Assembly: GCA_040218145.1 (NCBI GenBank)
Contig: JAVJQK010000047.1
Coordinates: 33,590-97,589 of the forward strand
Length of the DNA: 64,000 bases
Direction of reading: 5' to 3'
Source: Sandaracinaceae bacterium
GTDB taxonomy: Bacteria; Myxococcota_A; Polyangia; Polyangiales; Sandaracinaceae
A model generated the notes under the pieces. That model did not search any database, was not told the origin of the DNA, and worked only from the letters and a program-made list of their open reading frames with translations. Shown here piece after piece: positions 63,771 to 64,000 of the stretch (the first letter of the stretch is position 1; every line of letters begins with the position of its first letter). Both the position numbers and the translations under genes were made by a program.

Positions 63771-64000
63771 GTGTTCACTCTAAGTGCCTTGCATGGGGGC
63801 ATCATCGAACACGGTCCGTCGGCCGACACCTCTCGCCAGGTGGCCGACGAGACTCTCAGGAAGCTCGGGCGCCTGCGCGCGGCGAGCGACTTCGAGCTCT
63901 GCCAGTGGTTCCTCTGCGGCTTCCGCCTGAAGGTCCACGACCTCTACGGCTTCGCGAGCTTCCGCGAGTACGCCGAGCGCTGGTTCGGCTGCTCGGGCCG
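63771..64000 (+). CDS. Start of an unidentified gene, cut by the window end
   Basis: Open from after a stop at 63747 to the end. Candidate starts: GTG 63771, or TTG 63759 or 63789. The peptide contains DETLRKLGRLRAASDFELCQWF, then LKVHDLYGFASFREYAERWFG, an N-terminal style seen in polyangial proteins that carry an HNH nuclease domain further on; that domain is outside the window, so the identity is tentative. Confidence 0.45.
   Translation, partial: MFTLSALHGGIIEHGPSADTSRQVADETLRKLGRLRAASDFELCQWFLCGFRLKVHDLYGFASFREYAERWFGCSG

Overview
The window looks like a chromosomal segment of a high-GC (about 70 %) deltaproteobacterial predator-type bacterium, most likely a myxobacterium of the Polyangiales (Sandaracinus-like). 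The lineage call rests on several signs seen together: a MYXO-CTERM sorting tail (19977-22676), many lipoproteins with Asp/Ala/Gly or Thr/Asp/Ser/Gly linkers, MopE-type and thrombospondin-type-3 calcium repeats, a Ser/Thr kinase with a transmembrane anchor, FecR/ECF pairs, and strong third-position GC. No ribosomal RNA, tRNA, CRISPR array, insertion sequence or prophage was recognised.

Layout. 1-5.4 kb: the 3'-truncated primary sigma factor gene rpoD (minus), a lipoprotein, two poorly characterised proteins and a CCP-like M14 carboxypeptidase. 5.4-12.7 kb: a MIF/tautomerase protein, an FAD monooxygenase, then a block of secreted lipoproteins (MopE-type, a large Cys-rich repeat protein and two translationally coupled von Willebrand A lipoproteins). 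12.8-18 kb: glnS, a lipoprotein, a Nudix hydrolase, small proteins and a GNAT enzyme. 18-25 kb: an MlaF-type ABC ATPase, a LigC-type DNA ligase, a MYXO-CTERM surface protein, a LigD-type polymerase and a GGDEF protein. 25-30.5 kb: tmcA, an ILVBL-type thiamine-pyrophosphate lyase and a Memo/AmrB protein.

30.5-37.6 kb: a minus operon of ECF sigma, FecR/TPR anchor and barrel-like secreted protein, divergent from three plus-strand surface genes (calcium-repeat vWA lipoprotein, zincin lipoprotein, Ser-rich glycine-zipper protein). 37.7-42.7 kb: a DUF3556 membrane protein coupled to a phytoene-desaturase-like flavoprotein, then a LuxR-type two-component pair. 42.8-50.9 kb: a coupled VOC/metallo-beta-lactamase pair, an EF-G2-type translation factor, two lipoproteins and a Ser/Thr kinase. 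50.9-54.3 kb: an acyl-CoA catabolic operon (acyl-CoA dehydrogenase, enoyl-CoA hydratase, BKACE) divergent from a LiuR-like MerR regulator with a perfect palindrome between them. 54.3-60.4 kb: a lipoprotein, VOC and Mpo1-like proteins, a TetR / EthA-type Baeyer-Villiger monooxygenase / AllA-fold set, and a reductase divergent from a LysR regulator. 60.4-64 kb: an orphan antitoxin-like gene, a gene-poor stretch, a zinc-ribbon membrane protein, an apparently frameshifted membrane protein gene and the start of a gene running off the window.

Genes often overlap by 4 nt (ATGA or GTGA), which marks coupled pairs: 11590-11593, 39363-39366, 41423-41426, 43146-43149, 52612-52615 and possibly 36603-36606. 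The most interesting candidates for follow-up are the DUF3556/flavoprotein pair, the LiuR-like catabolic operon with BKACE in the lyase position, the TetR-EthA-AllA set, the separate ligase and polymerase of an end-joining type, and a 64-nt inverted repeat at 46497-46560.
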